Shown here piece after piece: positions 7,572 to 16,396 of a stretch of 64,000 bases of DNA (positions are counted from its first letter, which is position 1; the number at the start of each line of letters is the position of its first letter). The notes beneath the pieces were generated by a model, which searched no databases, was not told the origin of the DNA, and was given only the letters and a program-made list of their open reading frames with translations. Position numbers and translations under genes: made by a program. Source of the DNA: Streptomyces ficellus (lineage in GTDB: Bacteria; Actinomycetota; Actinomycetes; Streptomycetales; Streptomycetaceae); the NCBI RefSeq assembly GCF_009739905.1, contig NZ_CP034279.1:1488001-1552000 (forward strand), read 5' to 3'.

Positions 7572-8575
7572 ACGTCCTCGTCATCCTCGTCTACATCGCC
7601 GTCGTCGTCTCGTCGGCCCTCCTCATCAGGGGCGTGGCCGCCTCGCGGCGCGGGCCGGGCGGTTCCGTCCACTACCGGGTGGAGGCCGCGTTCCTGGGCG
7701 GCGGCCCCGCCCGGGTCGTCGACTCCGCGCTCGCCTCGCTGCAGGGCAACGGGCGGGTGACCGTCGGCGGACCGGGCATCGTGCACGTGGTCCGCGCGGT
7801 GGGCGACGACCCGGTCGAGCGCGCCGTGCTGCACGAGCTGTCCGCCGCGCCCAGCGGTGCGCTGCACGTGGTGCGGCTGGCCGCGATGCGCAACCCGGCG
7901 GTCCAGGAGATCGGCGACCGGCTCGCCGCGCGCGGGCTCATCGTGCCGCGTTCGGCCGGACGCACCTGGCGCCGGTGGAGCGCCGCGCAGGCGATCGGCT
8001 GCTTCGTGCTCTTCCCCGTGTCGATCCTGGTGACCGTGGCCGAGTTCGCCGCCGCCGACCTCGGTGACACCCCGTTCCCGTTCGTGGTCACCGTCCTGCC
8101 CGCCGTGCTCCCCGGCCTGGTGATCGCGATGATCTGCGGAGCCGTCGCGAGCAGGCGGCTGACCGGCGCGGGCCGCCGCGCCCTCGCCGCGTACCGCAGG
8201 GCGGAGGGGCACCGGACCGGGCCGGGAGACCTGGTGGCGCTGAACGGGCTGGGCGCGCTGCCCGACCCGGTGTTCCAGGAGCAACTGGTCGCCGCCGCCC
8301 GGATGTACGGCGGACGGAGGCGCCGTGGTGTGGGCGCGTCGACCACGGCACGGGAGCGGGACGACCTGTTCTCCGGTGTCACGGTCGCGGTGTGGTGCGC
8401 CAGCGCCGAGACGGGCGGCTCCAGTTGCGGCGGAGGCTGCGGAGGCGGCGGCGGAGGCGGCTCCGCGTGCAGCGGCGGGTCGAGCTGCGGAAGCGGTGGG
8501 GGCGGCGGCGGGTCGAGCTGCGGTGGCGGTGGCGGGTCCAGCTGCGGGGGCGGCGGAGGCGGAGGCGGCGACTGA
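7568..8575 (+). CDS. TIGR04222-type membrane protein with Cys/Gly-rich C-terminal tail (candidate MNIO substrate)
   Basis: A 335-aa protein whose GTG start overlaps the MNIO stop codon (GTGA), so translation is coupled. Transmembrane segments are predicted at about 4-23, 141-161 and 171-195. A soluble stretch ([20 protein letters not shown]...) between the first two and a second one after 195 ([10 protein letters not shown]...[10 protein letters not shown]) are shared with the paralogue downstream. From residue 283 the chain becomes almost pure Gly, Ser and Cys, with cysteines at 287, 291, 301, 307, 318 and 326 (plus 277), mostly as SSCG or SACS. The TIGR04222 family is known for such low-complexity Cys/Gly tails. 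I infer that the tail is the region modified by the oxidase, or a metal-binding tail, displayed at the membrane. Ordinary disulfide or metal binding without modification is the main alternative. Confidence 0.8.
   Translation: MNVLVILVYIAVVVSSALLIRGVAASRRGPGGSVHYRVEAAFLGGGPARVVDSALASLQGNGRVTVGGPGIVHVVRAVGDDPVERAVLHELSAAPSGALHVVRLAAMRNPAVQEIGDRLAARGLIVPRSAGRTWRRWSAAQAIGCFVLFPVSILVTVAEFAAADLGDTPFPFVVTVLPAVLPGLVIAMICGAVASRRLTGAGRRALAAYRRAEGHRTGPGDLVALNGLGALPDPVFQEQLVAAARMYGGRRRRGVGASTTARERDDLFSGVTVAVWCASAETGGSSCGGGCGGGGGGGSACSGGSSCGSGGGGGGSSCGGGGGSSCGGGGGGGGD
8414..8572 (+). repeat. low-complexity GGC/GGA repeat encoding the SSCG-type Cys/Gly tail
   Basis: These 53 codons use an almost monotonous GGC/GGA/GGT pattern interrupted by AGCTGC or AGTTGC (Ser-Cys) units. 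Six cysteines fall at spacings of 4, 10, 6, 11 and 8 residues. The purine-rich strand is prone to slippage, so repeat number is expected to differ between strains. It is part of the membrane-protein gene, not a separate element. Confidence 0.75.
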
Positions 8576-8682
8576 CGGCGTCCGACCGTCCAACGTACTA
8601 CTGTGGCAGAAGAGTTGAGGGCAGGCCCGGCAACCTTCCGCCGGGTCGCCGCGCCTCCCGCTAGCGTGCGGCGCACCATGCG

Positions 8683-8853
8683 ATGCTGCGGCAGGAGCAC
8701 GGCGCCCTCTTCTCCGCCGCCGCCGAGATCCGCGCCACCACCGGCGACACCCTCGTCCGGGCGCTCGCCGACGACGTCGTGCGCCTCCTCCTGCGGGACC
8801 TGAACGCCCTGGAGGCGATCACGACGAGCGGTCACCGTACGTCCACATCGTGA
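8683..8853 (+). CDS. small ORF (56 aa) coupled to the tail-less TIGR04222 paralogue
   Basis: The ATG at 8683 opens a 56-codon frame beginning MLRQEHGALFSAAAEIRATT, continuing TLVRALADDVVRLLLRDLNALEAI. It has strongly GC-ending codons, a predicted helical hairpin and no Cys. Its TGA (8851-8853) overlaps the GTG of the next gene in a GTGA arrangement, as for the MNIO pair, which supports translation. No good ribosome binding site is seen in front of it. It could be a real small protein of the locus, or a remnant of a longer helical protein. Function unknown. Confidence 0.45.
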   Translation: MLRQEHGALFSAAAEIRATTGDTLVRALADDVVRLLLRDLNALEAITTSGHRTSTS

Positions 8854-9659
8854 AAACCCCGTGGCGCCGCACCCCCCGCCTCGCGTACAACTCCGGCATG
8901 TTCTGGGTCCCCTTCCTGCTGGTGACGTGGGCCGCGGCGGCCATCAGCTGTGCGCGGCTGTGCCTGGCCGCCGTCGAGGCCGCGCGGCCGGTGCCCGCCA
9001 CCACGCACGGCGAGCCCGAACTGAGCCTGTACGAGGCCGCGTTCCTGGCCGGCGGCCCCCAGCGGGTGACCGACCTGGCGCTGGTGGTGATGCACCGGCG
9101 GCGACGGCTGTGGCTGGCGCACACCGGCTGGGCGACGGTGGTGGACCCGGAGGGCGCGGACGACCTGGAGCGGTCCGTGATCGGGGCGATAGGGCCCGGG
9201 GGCCAGTCGCGGATAGCGGCGGTACGCGCCACGGCGTCGGCCGCCGACGCGGTACGGGCGCTCGCCGACCGGCTGGTCACGGCGGGGCTGGCCGTCCCGG
9301 ACGCGGCCAGGTCGGGCATCGTCGCCGCGCTGCGGGCCGTACGGGGCGCGGCCGTCCTGACCGTGGTCCTCGCGGCGGCCACCGTCGTGCTGCTGCCGGC
9401 CGAACACGCCCCGGACGCCCGGGGGATGGCCTGGTTCGCCCTCCCGCTGGTCCTCACCCTCGGGTGCCTGGTGATCGCGCGCGTCGAGGTCCACCCGTAC
9501 ACCCGCTGGGCCTCCCCGGCCGGGCAGAGCCTGCTGGCGAAGATGGGCACGGCGGGCACGCGCGACCCGCTCGCCGCCCTCGCCATCGGCGGGCTCAAGG
9601 CGCTCGACGACCCGGAGCTGCGGGCGGCTCTCTCGCCGGGGCGGCCGGGCGACCGGTGA
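8850..9659 (+). CDS. TIGR04222-type membrane protein, paralogue without the Cys tail
   Basis: A 269-aa protein with an N-terminal transmembrane segment (FWVPFLLVTWAAAAISCARL), the family stretch YEAAFLAGGPQRVTDLALVV, and two further hydrophobic segments around 165-180 and 188-205. It ends soon after LAALAIGGLKALDDPELRAA, so it lacks the Gly/Ser/Cys tail of its neighbour. The GTG at 8850 overlaps the preceding small ORF. The ATG at 8899, right before the membrane segment, is an alternative start but has no ribosome binding site. A paired tail-bearing and tail-less arrangement suggests that the two proteins assemble together in the membrane, with only one carrying the modifiable tail. This is inference from gene order. 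Confidence 0.75.
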   Translation: MKTPWRRTPRLAYNSGMFWVPFLLVTWAAAAISCARLCLAAVEAARPVPATTHGEPELSLYEAAFLAGGPQRVTDLALVVMHRRRRLWLAHTGWATVVDPEGADDLERSVIGAIGPGGQSRIAAVRATASAADAVRALADRLVTAGLAVPDAARSGIVAALRAVRGAAVLTVVLAAATVVLLPAEHAPDARGMAWFALPLVLTLGCLVIARVEVHPYTRWASPAGQSLLAKMGTAGTRDPLAALAIGGLKALDDPELRAALSPGRPGDR

Positions 9660-9667
9660 AAAGACGC

Positions 9668-9698
9668 GGGTGCGGCGCGCTGTGCACGCGCCGCACCC
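9668..9698. terminator. bidirectional hairpin between the MNIO locus and hemQ
   Basis: GGGTGCGGCGCG (9668-9679) pairs perfectly with CGCGCCGCACCC (9687-9698) over 12 bp with a 7-nt loop. It sits 8 bp after the plus-strand membrane gene and about 135 bp beyond the hemQ stop, so it can end transcripts from both sides. Confidence 0.75.
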
Positions 9699-9834
9699 GG
9701 AGCCGGACCCGGTGTCGCTGGAGCGGCGGGCGCGGGGCGCCGCCGTCTGATCTTCCGGGTCGGTGGGTGACGTACGGGCGGCCGGTCGTGACACCGCCGC
9801 GCCCGCCGTCACCAGGTCGGTCAGGTCGAGGCCG

Positions 9835-10548
9835 TCAGGCGAGACCCGCGACCAGATCCGCGACCGACTTGCGCCGGCCGGTGTAGAACGGGACCTCTTC
9901 CCGGACGTGCATCCGGGCCTCGGAGGCGCGCAGGTGACGCATCAGGTCCACGATCCGGTACAGCTCGTCCGCCTCGAACGCGAGGATCCACTCGTAGTCG
10001 CCGAGGGAGAACGAGGCGACCGTGTTGGCGCGCACGTCGGGGTAGCCGCGGGCCATCTTGCCGTGGTCGGCGAGCATCCGGCGCCGGTCCTCGTCGGGCA
10101 GCAGGTACCAGTCGTAGGAGCGCACGAAGGGGTACACCGAGACGTAGTCGCGCGGGGTCTCGTCGGCGAGGAAAGCCGGGATGTGCGACCGGTTGAACTC
10201 GGCGGGGCGGTGCAGCGCCATGTTCGACCACACCGGCTCCAGCGCACGGCCGAGCCGGGTGCGGCGGAAGAGGTTGTACGCCTCCTGGAGCGCGTCCGAG
10301 GTCTCGGCGTGCCACCAGATCATCAGGTCGGCGTCGGCGCGCAGACCGGAGACGTCGTACGTGCCACGGACGGTGACGTCCTTGCCGGCGAGCTGGTCGA
10401 ACAGCTCCTGCACCTCGTCGGCGTACCCGGCCCGGTCCTCGGGCAGGACGTCGCGCAGCTTGAACACGGACCACAGGGTGTAGCGGATGACCTCGTTGAG
10501 GTCCTTCGCCTTCTTACCGGCGTTCGGGATCTTTTCGGGCGCACTCAT
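9835..10548 (-). CDS. hemQ: coproheme decarboxylase HemQ (chlorite dismutase family)
   Basis: The last enzyme of the coproporphyrin-dependent haem pathway of Gram-positive bacteria, which decarboxylates coproheme to haem b using peroxide. The 237-aa chain carries the family landmarks [47 protein letters not shown] (with the tyrosines of the catalytic region), [15 protein letters not shown] (proximal-His region) and [19 protein letters not shown] 10548 is chosen over a GTG at 10569 because the longer form adds a non-conserved MTSENSP. The gene follows hemG with 4 bp between stop and start, so the two form an operon. Confidence 0.92.
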   Translation of the reverse strand: MSAPEKIPNAGKKAKDLNEVIRYTLWSVFKLRDVLPEDRAGYADEVQELFDQLAGKDVTVRGTYDVSGLRADADLMIWWHAETSDALQEAYNLFRRTRLGRALEPVWSNMALHRPAEFNRSHIPAFLADETPRDYVSVYPFVRSYDWYLLPDEDRRRMLADHGKMARGYPDVRANTVASFSLGDYEWILAFEADELYRIVDLMRHLRASEARMHVREEVPFYTGRRKSVADLVAGLA

Positions 10549-10552
10549 AGGG

Positions 10553-12001
10553 CTATTCTCGCTCGTCACTCAGGGTGCCTTGCGCCAGGGTCGGCGTGGC
10601 GAGGATCTCGTCCGCCGCACGGCGGGCACTGGCGACGCAGGCGGGGATGCCGACGCCGTCGTACACGGCTCCGCACACGCGCAGCGCGGGCAGCTTGGCG
10701 ACGGCGTCACGGACGCGGGCGACGCGGGCGAGGTGGCCGACGGGGTACTGCGGCAGGCCGCCGATCCAGCGGGTGACCTCGGTGGCGACGGGCCGGGCGG
10801 CCAGCCCGGTGGCGGCGGCGAGGTCGGTGAGGGACACGGACACGAGTTCGGCGTCCTCCCGGTGCAGGTGCTCCTCCTCGCCGTACCGGCCGACGGAGGT
10901 GCGCAGGACGACGAGGTCGCCGGAGCCCTCGCCGGTCCACTTCCACTTCTGGGACGAGAAGGTGGACGCCTTGATGGTGCGGCCGTCGACGGGCGGGACG
11001 AGGAAGCCGGAGCCCTCGGGCAGCGCGCCGGCCACGTCCGCCCGCCGGAAGGCGAGGGTGACCAGCGCCATGGAGGCGTACTCGACGGCGGCCAGTTCGG
11101 CGGCGGCGGACGGGGACTCGGCGGCGAGCAACTCGGAGGCGGACCAGGCGGGGGTCGCGACGACCACGGCGTCGGCGTGGCGGACCAGGTCGCCGGTGCG
11201 GACGTCCCAGCCGCCCCGGGCCGAGCGGGTCAGGCCGTGGACGGGCGTGTCGGTGAGGACCTCGCCGCCCTGCGCGGTGATCGCGTCGGCGACCGCCCCG
11301 GGCAGGGTGCCGATGCCGCCGGCGATGCCCATGAACGCGGGCCCGGTCTGTGCCTGCGCGCCGCGCTGGAGGGCGCGTACCGCCTCGGTGAGGGTGCCGT
11401 GGGCGCGGGCGGCCTCGAAGAGCTTGGGCACGGCGGCGCGCATCGAGATCGCGTACGCGTCACCCGCGTACACCCCGCCGAGGAGCGGTTCGACGAGCCG
11501 GTCGACGACCTCGCGGCCCAGGCGGTCGGCGACGAACCGGCCGACGGCGACGTCGTCGCCGAGGGCGGTGGCGTCGGCGGGGGGCAGGTCCCGCTCGTGC
11601 TCGATGCGGGCGAGGCCCTCGGCGGTCAGCAGCCCGGCGAGGGCGGTCGCGTCGCCGGGGACGCCCATGACGTGGCCCTTGGGCATCGGGCGGAGCGCCC
11701 CCCGGGTCCAGACGGCGGCGCTGGTGGTGGCGGGCGGCTGGAGGCGGTCGCCGAGGCCGACGGCGCGGGCCAGGTCGACCGCCTCGGGGCGGCGGGCCAG
11801 CATCGACTCGGCGCCGAGGTCGACGGGCACGCCGGCGATCTCGCCCGCCCGGAGCTTGCCGCCGAGGGTGGTGGTGGCCTCCAGCAGGGTCACCCGCCGC
11901 CCGGCGGTGGCCAGCCGGTGGGCGGCGGCGAGGCCCGCGATGCCGCCGCCGATGACGACGATGTGGCCGCGCTCGTGTGGGGCGCCTGTGTCCGCGTTCA
12001 T
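10553..12001 (-). CDS. hemG: coproporphyrinogen III oxidase / protoporphyrinogen oxidase HemG (HemY/CgoX type)
   Basis: A 482-aa FAD-dependent oxidase. In the actinobacterial pathway it oxidises coproporphyrinogen III to coproporphyrin III with O2. It has the dinucleotide-binding [17 protein letters not shown] near the N-terminus, then [15 protein letters not shown] and a C-terminal [16 protein letters not shown] followed by [22 protein letters not shown], which closes the FAD site. The length is normal for the family. The gene is first in the hemG-hemQ pair. The 87-bp gap to the divergent flavoprotein gene must hold promoters for both. Confidence 0.92.
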   Translation of the reverse strand: MNADTGAPHERGHIVVIGGGIAGLAAAHRLATAGRRVTLLEATTTLGGKLRAGEIAGVPVDLGAESMLARRPEAVDLARAVGLGDRLQPPATTSAAVWTRGALRPMPKGHVMGVPGDATALAGLLTAEGLARIEHERDLPPADATALGDDVAVGRFVADRLGREVVDRLVEPLLGGVYAGDAYAISMRAAVPKLFEAARAHGTLTEAVRALQRGAQAQTGPAFMGIAGGIGTLPGAVADAITAQGGEVLTDTPVHGLTRSARGGWDVRTGDLVRHADAVVVATPAWSASELLAAESPSAAAELAAVEYASMALVTLAFRRADVAGALPEGSGFLVPPVDGRTIKASTFSSQKWKWTGEGSGDLVVLRTSVGRYGEEEHLHREDAELVSVSLTDLAAATGLAARPVATEVTRWIGGLPQYPVGHLARVARVRDAVAKLPALRVCGAVYDGVGIPACVASARRAADEILATPTLAQGTLSDERE

Positions 12002-12088
12002 GGCTCCACTCTCTCAAACGCCGTTCCCCGTCCCCGTGGTGGCCGGTCCGACGGCCGTGACGGGAGCGCGGGACGTAGCGTGTCCCGC

Positions 12089-13486
12089 ATGGGACAGCTG
12101 GGACGAGAAAGACTGCTGATCATCGGTGGGGACGCGGCGGGGATGTCCGCCGCGTCGCAGGCGCGCCGCCTGAAGGGGCCCGACGAGCTGGAGATCGTCG
12201 CGTTCGAGCGGGGGAACTTCACCTCGTACTCGGCGTGCGGCATCCCGTACTGGGTCGGGGGCGACGTCGACGGACCGGACCGGCTCATCGCCCGTACGCC
12301 GGAGGCGCACCGCGAACGCGGCATCGACCTGCGGCTGCGGACGGAGGTGACCGAACTCGACCCGGACCGGGGCCGGGTGCGCGTCCGGGACGCGGAGTCG
12401 GGCGCCGAGTCGTGGGAGGGCTACGACAAGCTGGTCGTCGCGACGGGTGCCCGCCCGGTGCGGCCCCCGCTGCCGGGCATCGACGCGGCGGGCGTGCACG
12501 GGGTGCAGACGCTGGACGACGGCCGGGCGCTCATCGACACGCTGACCGGACTGAACGGCACGCCGGGGCGGCGCGCGGTGGTGGTGGGCGCCGGGTACAT
12601 CGGTGTGGAGATGGCGGAGGCGCTCCTCAACCGGGGCTACGAGGTGACCCTCCTCAACCGGGGCGAGCAGCCGATGTCGACGCTCGACCCCGACATGGGG
12701 CGGCTGGTGCGCGAGGCGATGGACGGCCTCGGCATCACCACGGTCGCCGGTGCGGAGGTCACCAAGATCCTCACCGGTGAGGACGGCCGGGTGCGGGCGG
12801 TGGCGACGGAGGACGCCGAGTACCCGGCGGACGTCGTCGTGCTGGGCCTCGGCGTGGCGCCGGAGACGACGCTGGCGCGACAGGCCGGGCTGCCGCTGGG
12901 CGAGTACGGCGGGCTGCTCACCGACCTGTCGATGCGGGTGCGGGGCCGGGAGGACATCTGGGCGGGCGGTGACTGCGTGGAGGTGCTGGACCTGGTCTCG
13001 GGCCGTGAGCGGCACATCCCGCTGGGCACGCACGCCAACAAGCACGGTCAGGTCATCGGGTCGAACGTGGCGGGCGGTTACGGCACGTTCCCGGGTGTTG
13101 TCGGTACGGCGGTCAGCAAGGTCTGTTCGCTGGAGATCGCCCGTACCGGCCTGCGCGAGAAGGACGCGCACGCGGTCGGCCTGCGGTTCGTGACGGTGAC
13201 GGTCGAGTCGACGAGCCGGGCCGGGTACTACCCCGGGGCGGCGCCGATGACGGTGAAGATGCTCGCCGAACTGCGCACCGGCCGGCTGCTGGGCTGCCAG
13301 ATCGTGGGCCGCGAGGGCGCGGCGAAGCGGGTGGACATCGCGGCGGTGGCGCTGACGGCGGGCATGACGGTGGAGCAGGTCACGGCCCTGGACCTGGGGT
13401 ACGCCCCGCCCTTCTCCCCGGTCTGGGACCCGGTGCAGGCGGCGGCCCGCAAGGCGGTGGCGGCGGTGCGGAAGGCGGGCGCGTAG
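12089..13486 (+). CDS. CoA-disulfide reductase-like FAD/NAD(P)H oxidoreductase
   Basis: A 465-aa pyridine nucleotide-disulfide oxidoreductase. The first FAD motif is IIGGDAAGMSAASQARR. The single active-site cysteine is in YSACGIPYWVGG, the hallmark of the CoA-disulfide reductase, NADH oxidase and persulfide reductase group. The NAD motif is VVVGAGYIGVEMAEALLNRG, and the second FAD loop is DIWAGGDCVEV. The C-terminal dimerisation domain is GYAPPFSPVWDPVQAAARK. CoA disulfide, persulfide or polysulfide reduction are all possible. The start is taken as ATG 12089; an in-frame GTG at 12080 is possible. It is inserted, in the opposite direction, between hemG and hemE. Confidence 0.85.
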   Translation: MGQLGRERLLIIGGDAAGMSAASQARRLKGPDELEIVAFERGNFTSYSACGIPYWVGGDVDGPDRLIARTPEAHRERGIDLRLRTEVTELDPDRGRVRVRDAESGAESWEGYDKLVVATGARPVRPPLPGIDAAGVHGVQTLDDGRALIDTLTGLNGTPGRRAVVVGAGYIGVEMAEALLNRGYEVTLLNRGEQPMSTLDPDMGRLVREAMDGLGITTVAGAEVTKILTGEDGRVRAVATEDAEYPADVVVLGLGVAPETTLARQAGLPLGEYGGLLTDLSMRVRGREDIWAGGDCVEVLDLVSGRERHIPLGTHANKHGQVIGSNVAGGYGTFPGVVGTAVSKVCSLEIARTGLREKDAHAVGLRFVTVTVESTSRAGYYPGAAPMTVKMLAELRTGRLLGCQIVGREGAAKRVDIAAVALTAGMTVEQVTALDLGYAPPFSPVWDPVQAAARKAVAAVRKAGA

Positions 13487-13534
13487 CACCGGGAGCGGCG
13501 CCGGGTGTCAGGGGCGGGGCTTAGGGTCGGCGTC

Positions 13535-14224
13535 ATGATCACTTCTTTCAGCGACGCCTTCGTCCGTGCCACCGAGCCCCATGCCGCCTGGGCCTGGGAG
13601 CAGCTCGAGGCGTTCACCGCCTTCATGCCGTCCGGCCCCTGGACCGCGGACCTCGGCGCGTGCCTGTACCGGCAGGGCGGCCGGGATCTGCGGATCTCCA
13701 TACTCGGGACGTTCGACGAGTCCGACGGCTCGTGGCTGTGGGGCTGGGCCAACCCCGGTTTCGGGGACGCGCCCGTGGTGGGCGCCTCGGCGGAGGTGCG
13801 CCGGCGCGGTGCGCGGGCCGGGGTGCCGGAGTTCACCGAGGAGGGCGTGGACCTCTCCGGCTTCGCCGACACCCGCATGGCGGTGGAGCACCTGGCGTTC
13901 GGCGCCATGGGAGTGCTGGGCGCCGCCGGATACCTGGGCGTGGAGGCCGCGCCGGGCACCCGGCTGTACCTGGTCCCGGACGACCCGTCGGTGCCGCGTA
14001 CCGCCCCGGACGCGATCACTCTGCCGAGGGTGTTGCTGACCGGCGCGGGCGTGACCGCCGGCGCGGCGCCGCGCGCGGTGGTGGAGGGCTACTTCGCCCA
14101 CCACGGCCTGCCGCAGCGCCCGTCGCCCGCCGCGATCGGCGCCGACCTGCCGAACGGCTCCCCGGTGACGGTGGCGTTCGACGAGGCCGGGCGGATCGCG
14201 TCGGTGAACGTCACCGCCGTGTAG
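13535..14224 (+). CDS. conserved hypothetical protein (DUF6882-like)
   Basis: A 229-aa soluble protein rich in aromatic residues (AWAWEQLEAFTAFMPSGPW, GTFDESDGSWLWGWANPGF). This pattern resembles DUF6882 proteins of actinobacteria, which have no known activity. No signal peptide, membrane segment or catalytic motif is evident. It starts 48 bp behind the flavoprotein gene, so it may share its transcript. It ends 6 bp from the convergent hemE stop. Function unknown. Confidence 0.65.
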   Translation: MITSFSDAFVRATEPHAAWAWEQLEAFTAFMPSGPWTADLGACLYRQGGRDLRISILGTFDESDGSWLWGWANPGFGDAPVVGASAEVRRRGARAGVPEFTEEGVDLSGFADTRMAVEHLAFGAMGVLGAAGYLGVEAAPGTRLYLVPDDPSVPRTAPDAITLPRVLLTGAGVTAGAAPRAVVEGYFAHHGLPQRPSPAAIGADLPNGSPVTVAFDEAGRIASVNVTAV

Positions 14225-14230
14225 GGACCG

Positions 14231-15295
14231 TCAGCGGGCGGTGTTCGTGTGGACGTACTCCACGAGGCGGGTGAGGGCGTCCGGGTCGGTGGTCGGCAGG
14301 ACGCCGTGGCCGAGGTTGAAGACGTGGCCCTCCAGGCCTGCGGCGGAGTCGAGGACCTCGCGGGTCTTCGTCTCGACCGCCTCGGTGCCGGCGAAGAGGA
14401 CGGCCGGGTCGAGGTTGCCCTGGAGCGCCTTGCCGGGGCCGACGCGGCGGGCCGCCTCGTCCAGCGGGACGCGCCAGTCGACGCCGACCACGTCGGCGCC
14501 CGCCTCGCCCATGAGGCCGAGGAGTTCGCCGGTGCCGACACCGAAGTGGATGCGCGGTACGCCGTACTCCTCGACCGCGCGGAACACCTTCGCGGACGCG
14601 GGCATCACCGAGCGGCGGTAGTCGGCGGGAGCGAGCGCGCCGACCCACGAGTCGAAGAGCTGCACCGCCGAGGCGCCGGCCTCGATCTGCACCTTCAGGA
14701 AGGCGGCGGTGATGTCGGCGAGCCGGTCCAGCAGGTCGGCCCACAGCTCCGGGTCGCCGTGCATGAGGGCCTTGGTGTGCTCGTGATTGCGGGACGGTCC
14801 GCCCTCGACAAGGTAGCTCGCGAGGGTGAAGGGCGCGCCGGCGAAGCCGATGAGCGGTGTGGCGCCCAGCTCGCCGGTGAGCATGCCGATGGCCTCGGTG
14901 ACGTACCGGACGTCGTCGGGGGTGAGGGTCCGCAGCCGGTCCAGGTCCGCGCGGGTGCGGATCGGCTCGGCGACAACGGGTCCGACGCCCGGCTTGATGT
15001 CGAGGTCGACGCCGATGGCCTTGAGCGGCACCACGATGTCGCTGAAGAAGATCGCGGCGTCGACCTTGTGGCGCCGCACCGGCTGCAGCGTGATCTCGGT
15101 GACCAGCTCGGGCCGCATGCACGACTCCAGCATGGGGATGCCTTCGCGCACCTTCAGGTACTCCGGCAGCGACCGTCCCGCCTGCCGCATGAACCACACC
15201 GGCGTGTGGGGCACGGGCTCGCGCCTGCACGCCTTCAGGAACGCGGAGTCGTAGGTCTTCGTCTGCTGGCCCGAGGGGCGGTCAATGGCACTCAC
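14231..15295 (-). CDS. hemE: uroporphyrinogen decarboxylase HemE
   Basis: A 354-aa cytosolic enzyme that removes four carboxyl groups from uroporphyrinogen III to give coproporphyrinogen III. The substrate-binding [15 protein letters not shown] is near residue 27, followed by [41 protein letters not shown] and the terminal [13 protein letters not shown]. The GTG at 15295 (reading MSAIDRPSG) gives the normal length; the upstream in-frame codons read as non-coding. It supplies the pathway whose later enzymes are the nearby hemG and hemQ, but is separated from them by two oppositely oriented genes and so must have its own promoter in the 91 bp shared with the DUF3000 gene. Confidence 0.93.
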   Translation of the reverse strand: MSAIDRPSGQQTKTYDSAFLKACRREPVPHTPVWFMRQAGRSLPEYLKVREGIPMLESCMRPELVTEITLQPVRRHKVDAAIFFSDIVVPLKAIGVDLDIKPGVGPVVAEPIRTRADLDRLRTLTPDDVRYVTEAIGMLTGELGATPLIGFAGAPFTLASYLVEGGPSRNHEHTKALMHGDPELWADLLDRLADITAAFLKVQIEAGASAVQLFDSWVGALAPADYRRSVMPASAKVFRAVEEYGVPRIHFGVGTGELLGLMGEAGADVVGVDWRVPLDEAARRVGPGKALQGNLDPAVLFAGTEAVETKTREVLDSAAGLEGHVFNLGHGVLPTTDPDALTRLVEYVHTNTAR

Positions 15296-15386
15296 GCCCC
15301 GAATCTTCGCATGTGTGGCCAAGCGGCTCGCATGGTGAGGGTGTCCCTCCCTGCGCGAGGCCGTCCTTCCGCCTACTCTTCCCCGC

Positions 15387-16061
15387 ATGGCTGCGGCTCA
15401 GGGACAGTTCTCCGATCACTCCGACGACGCCGAAGGAAAGAACGACAGGGAGGGTACGTCCGTCCCGCCCGCCTTCCGGCTGGCGGTGGAAGGGCTGCGC
15501 GGGGCGCGGCTGCGGCCGGAGATCGAGGTGGATCCGTCCCGCCCGCCCCAGCGGCTGGCCCCCTACGCGTACGCCCTGGAGGCGGCGGTCGTCGAGGACG
15601 ACGAGGACCTCGCGGACGGCCGCCTGGTGCTGCTGCACGACCCGGCCGGTCACGACGCCTGGCAGGGCACCTTCCGTCTGGTGACGCTGGTCCGCGCCGA
15701 GCTGGAGCCCGAGATGGCGGCCGACCCGCTGCTGCCGGAGGTGTCCTGGTCGTGGCTGACGGGGGCGCTGGAGGCGCGCGGCCTGTCGTACGAGGAGGCT
15801 TCGGGCACGGTCACCCGTGCGGGGTCTCACTACTTCGGTGGACTCGCGGAGCGCCGCCCGGCGACGCAGATCGAGATCCGGGCGTCGTGGACGCCGCGCG
15901 AGGGCCACGGCGGGGTGCCGGACACGGCGGCGCACCTCGCCGCCTGGTGTGACCTGCTCTGCCAGATCGGTGGCCTCCCGCCCTCCGCGCCGGGCCCGCT
16001 GGAGCCGGGCGCCGCGGCGGTGGTCTCCCTCCCCCAGCGCCGCGGCCCGCAACACCCGTAG
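15387..16061 (+). CDS. DUF3000 family protein
   Basis: A 224-aa conserved actinobacterial protein ([74 protein letters not shown]). No signal, membrane segment or known catalytic motif is present. The family usually sits beside hemE and ribonuclease D in Streptomyces, as here. It is divergent from hemE. Function unknown. Confidence 0.8.
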   Translation: MAAAQGQFSDHSDDAEGKNDREGTSVPPAFRLAVEGLRGARLRPEIEVDPSRPPQRLAPYAYALEAAVVEDDEDLADGRLVLLHDPAGHDAWQGTFRLVTLVRAELEPEMAADPLLPEVSWSWLTGALEARGLSYEEASGTVTRAGSHYFGGLAERRPATQIEIRASWTPREGHGGVPDTAAHLAAWCDLLCQIGGLPPSAPGPLEPGAAAVVSLPQRRGPQHP

Positions 16062-16396
16062 GGCGCCGCCCTCCGGAGGCTCCGGCGCCCGACCGCACCA
16101 CCGGCGTGAGCCCATAGGCTGCGGGCACCGGCGGCGCGCCCACACCGCACTCCCGGCAGCGTCCGAACCGGCGCGCGGGGGCGTGTCCTGACGGACGGCG
16201 GGCGCCCCGCGTGGGACGGGGCGCTCGTAGGATGATCGATCGCCTGTCCGAATTGCCCCAATTGTTACTCACTAAATCGTGATCTTCCCCTAAAGGCGGG
16301 CGCCCGGGCTGCCGAAGAGGTCTGTGACCCTTCAAACACGGTTCGCCCGGCTTCTTCCCCGAGCCGGCTGTGTGCCGCACCTTCCCAGGAGGCCTG
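16062..16396. other. 335-bp intergenic region upstream of the orphan response regulator
   Basis: No gene is supported here. The stretch around 16250-16300 (AATTGCCCCAATTGTTACTC) is much more AT-rich than its surroundings and is the likely promoter region of the regulator gene. I could not settle on -35/-10 hexamers. Confidence 0.5.

Noticed and set aside
8414-8572. Collagen-like or PE_PGRS-type protein for the Gly-rich tail
   Set aside because: There is no Gly-X-Y periodicity and no PE domain; the regular Ser-Cys units and the adjacent oxidase fit a modified or metal-binding tail better.
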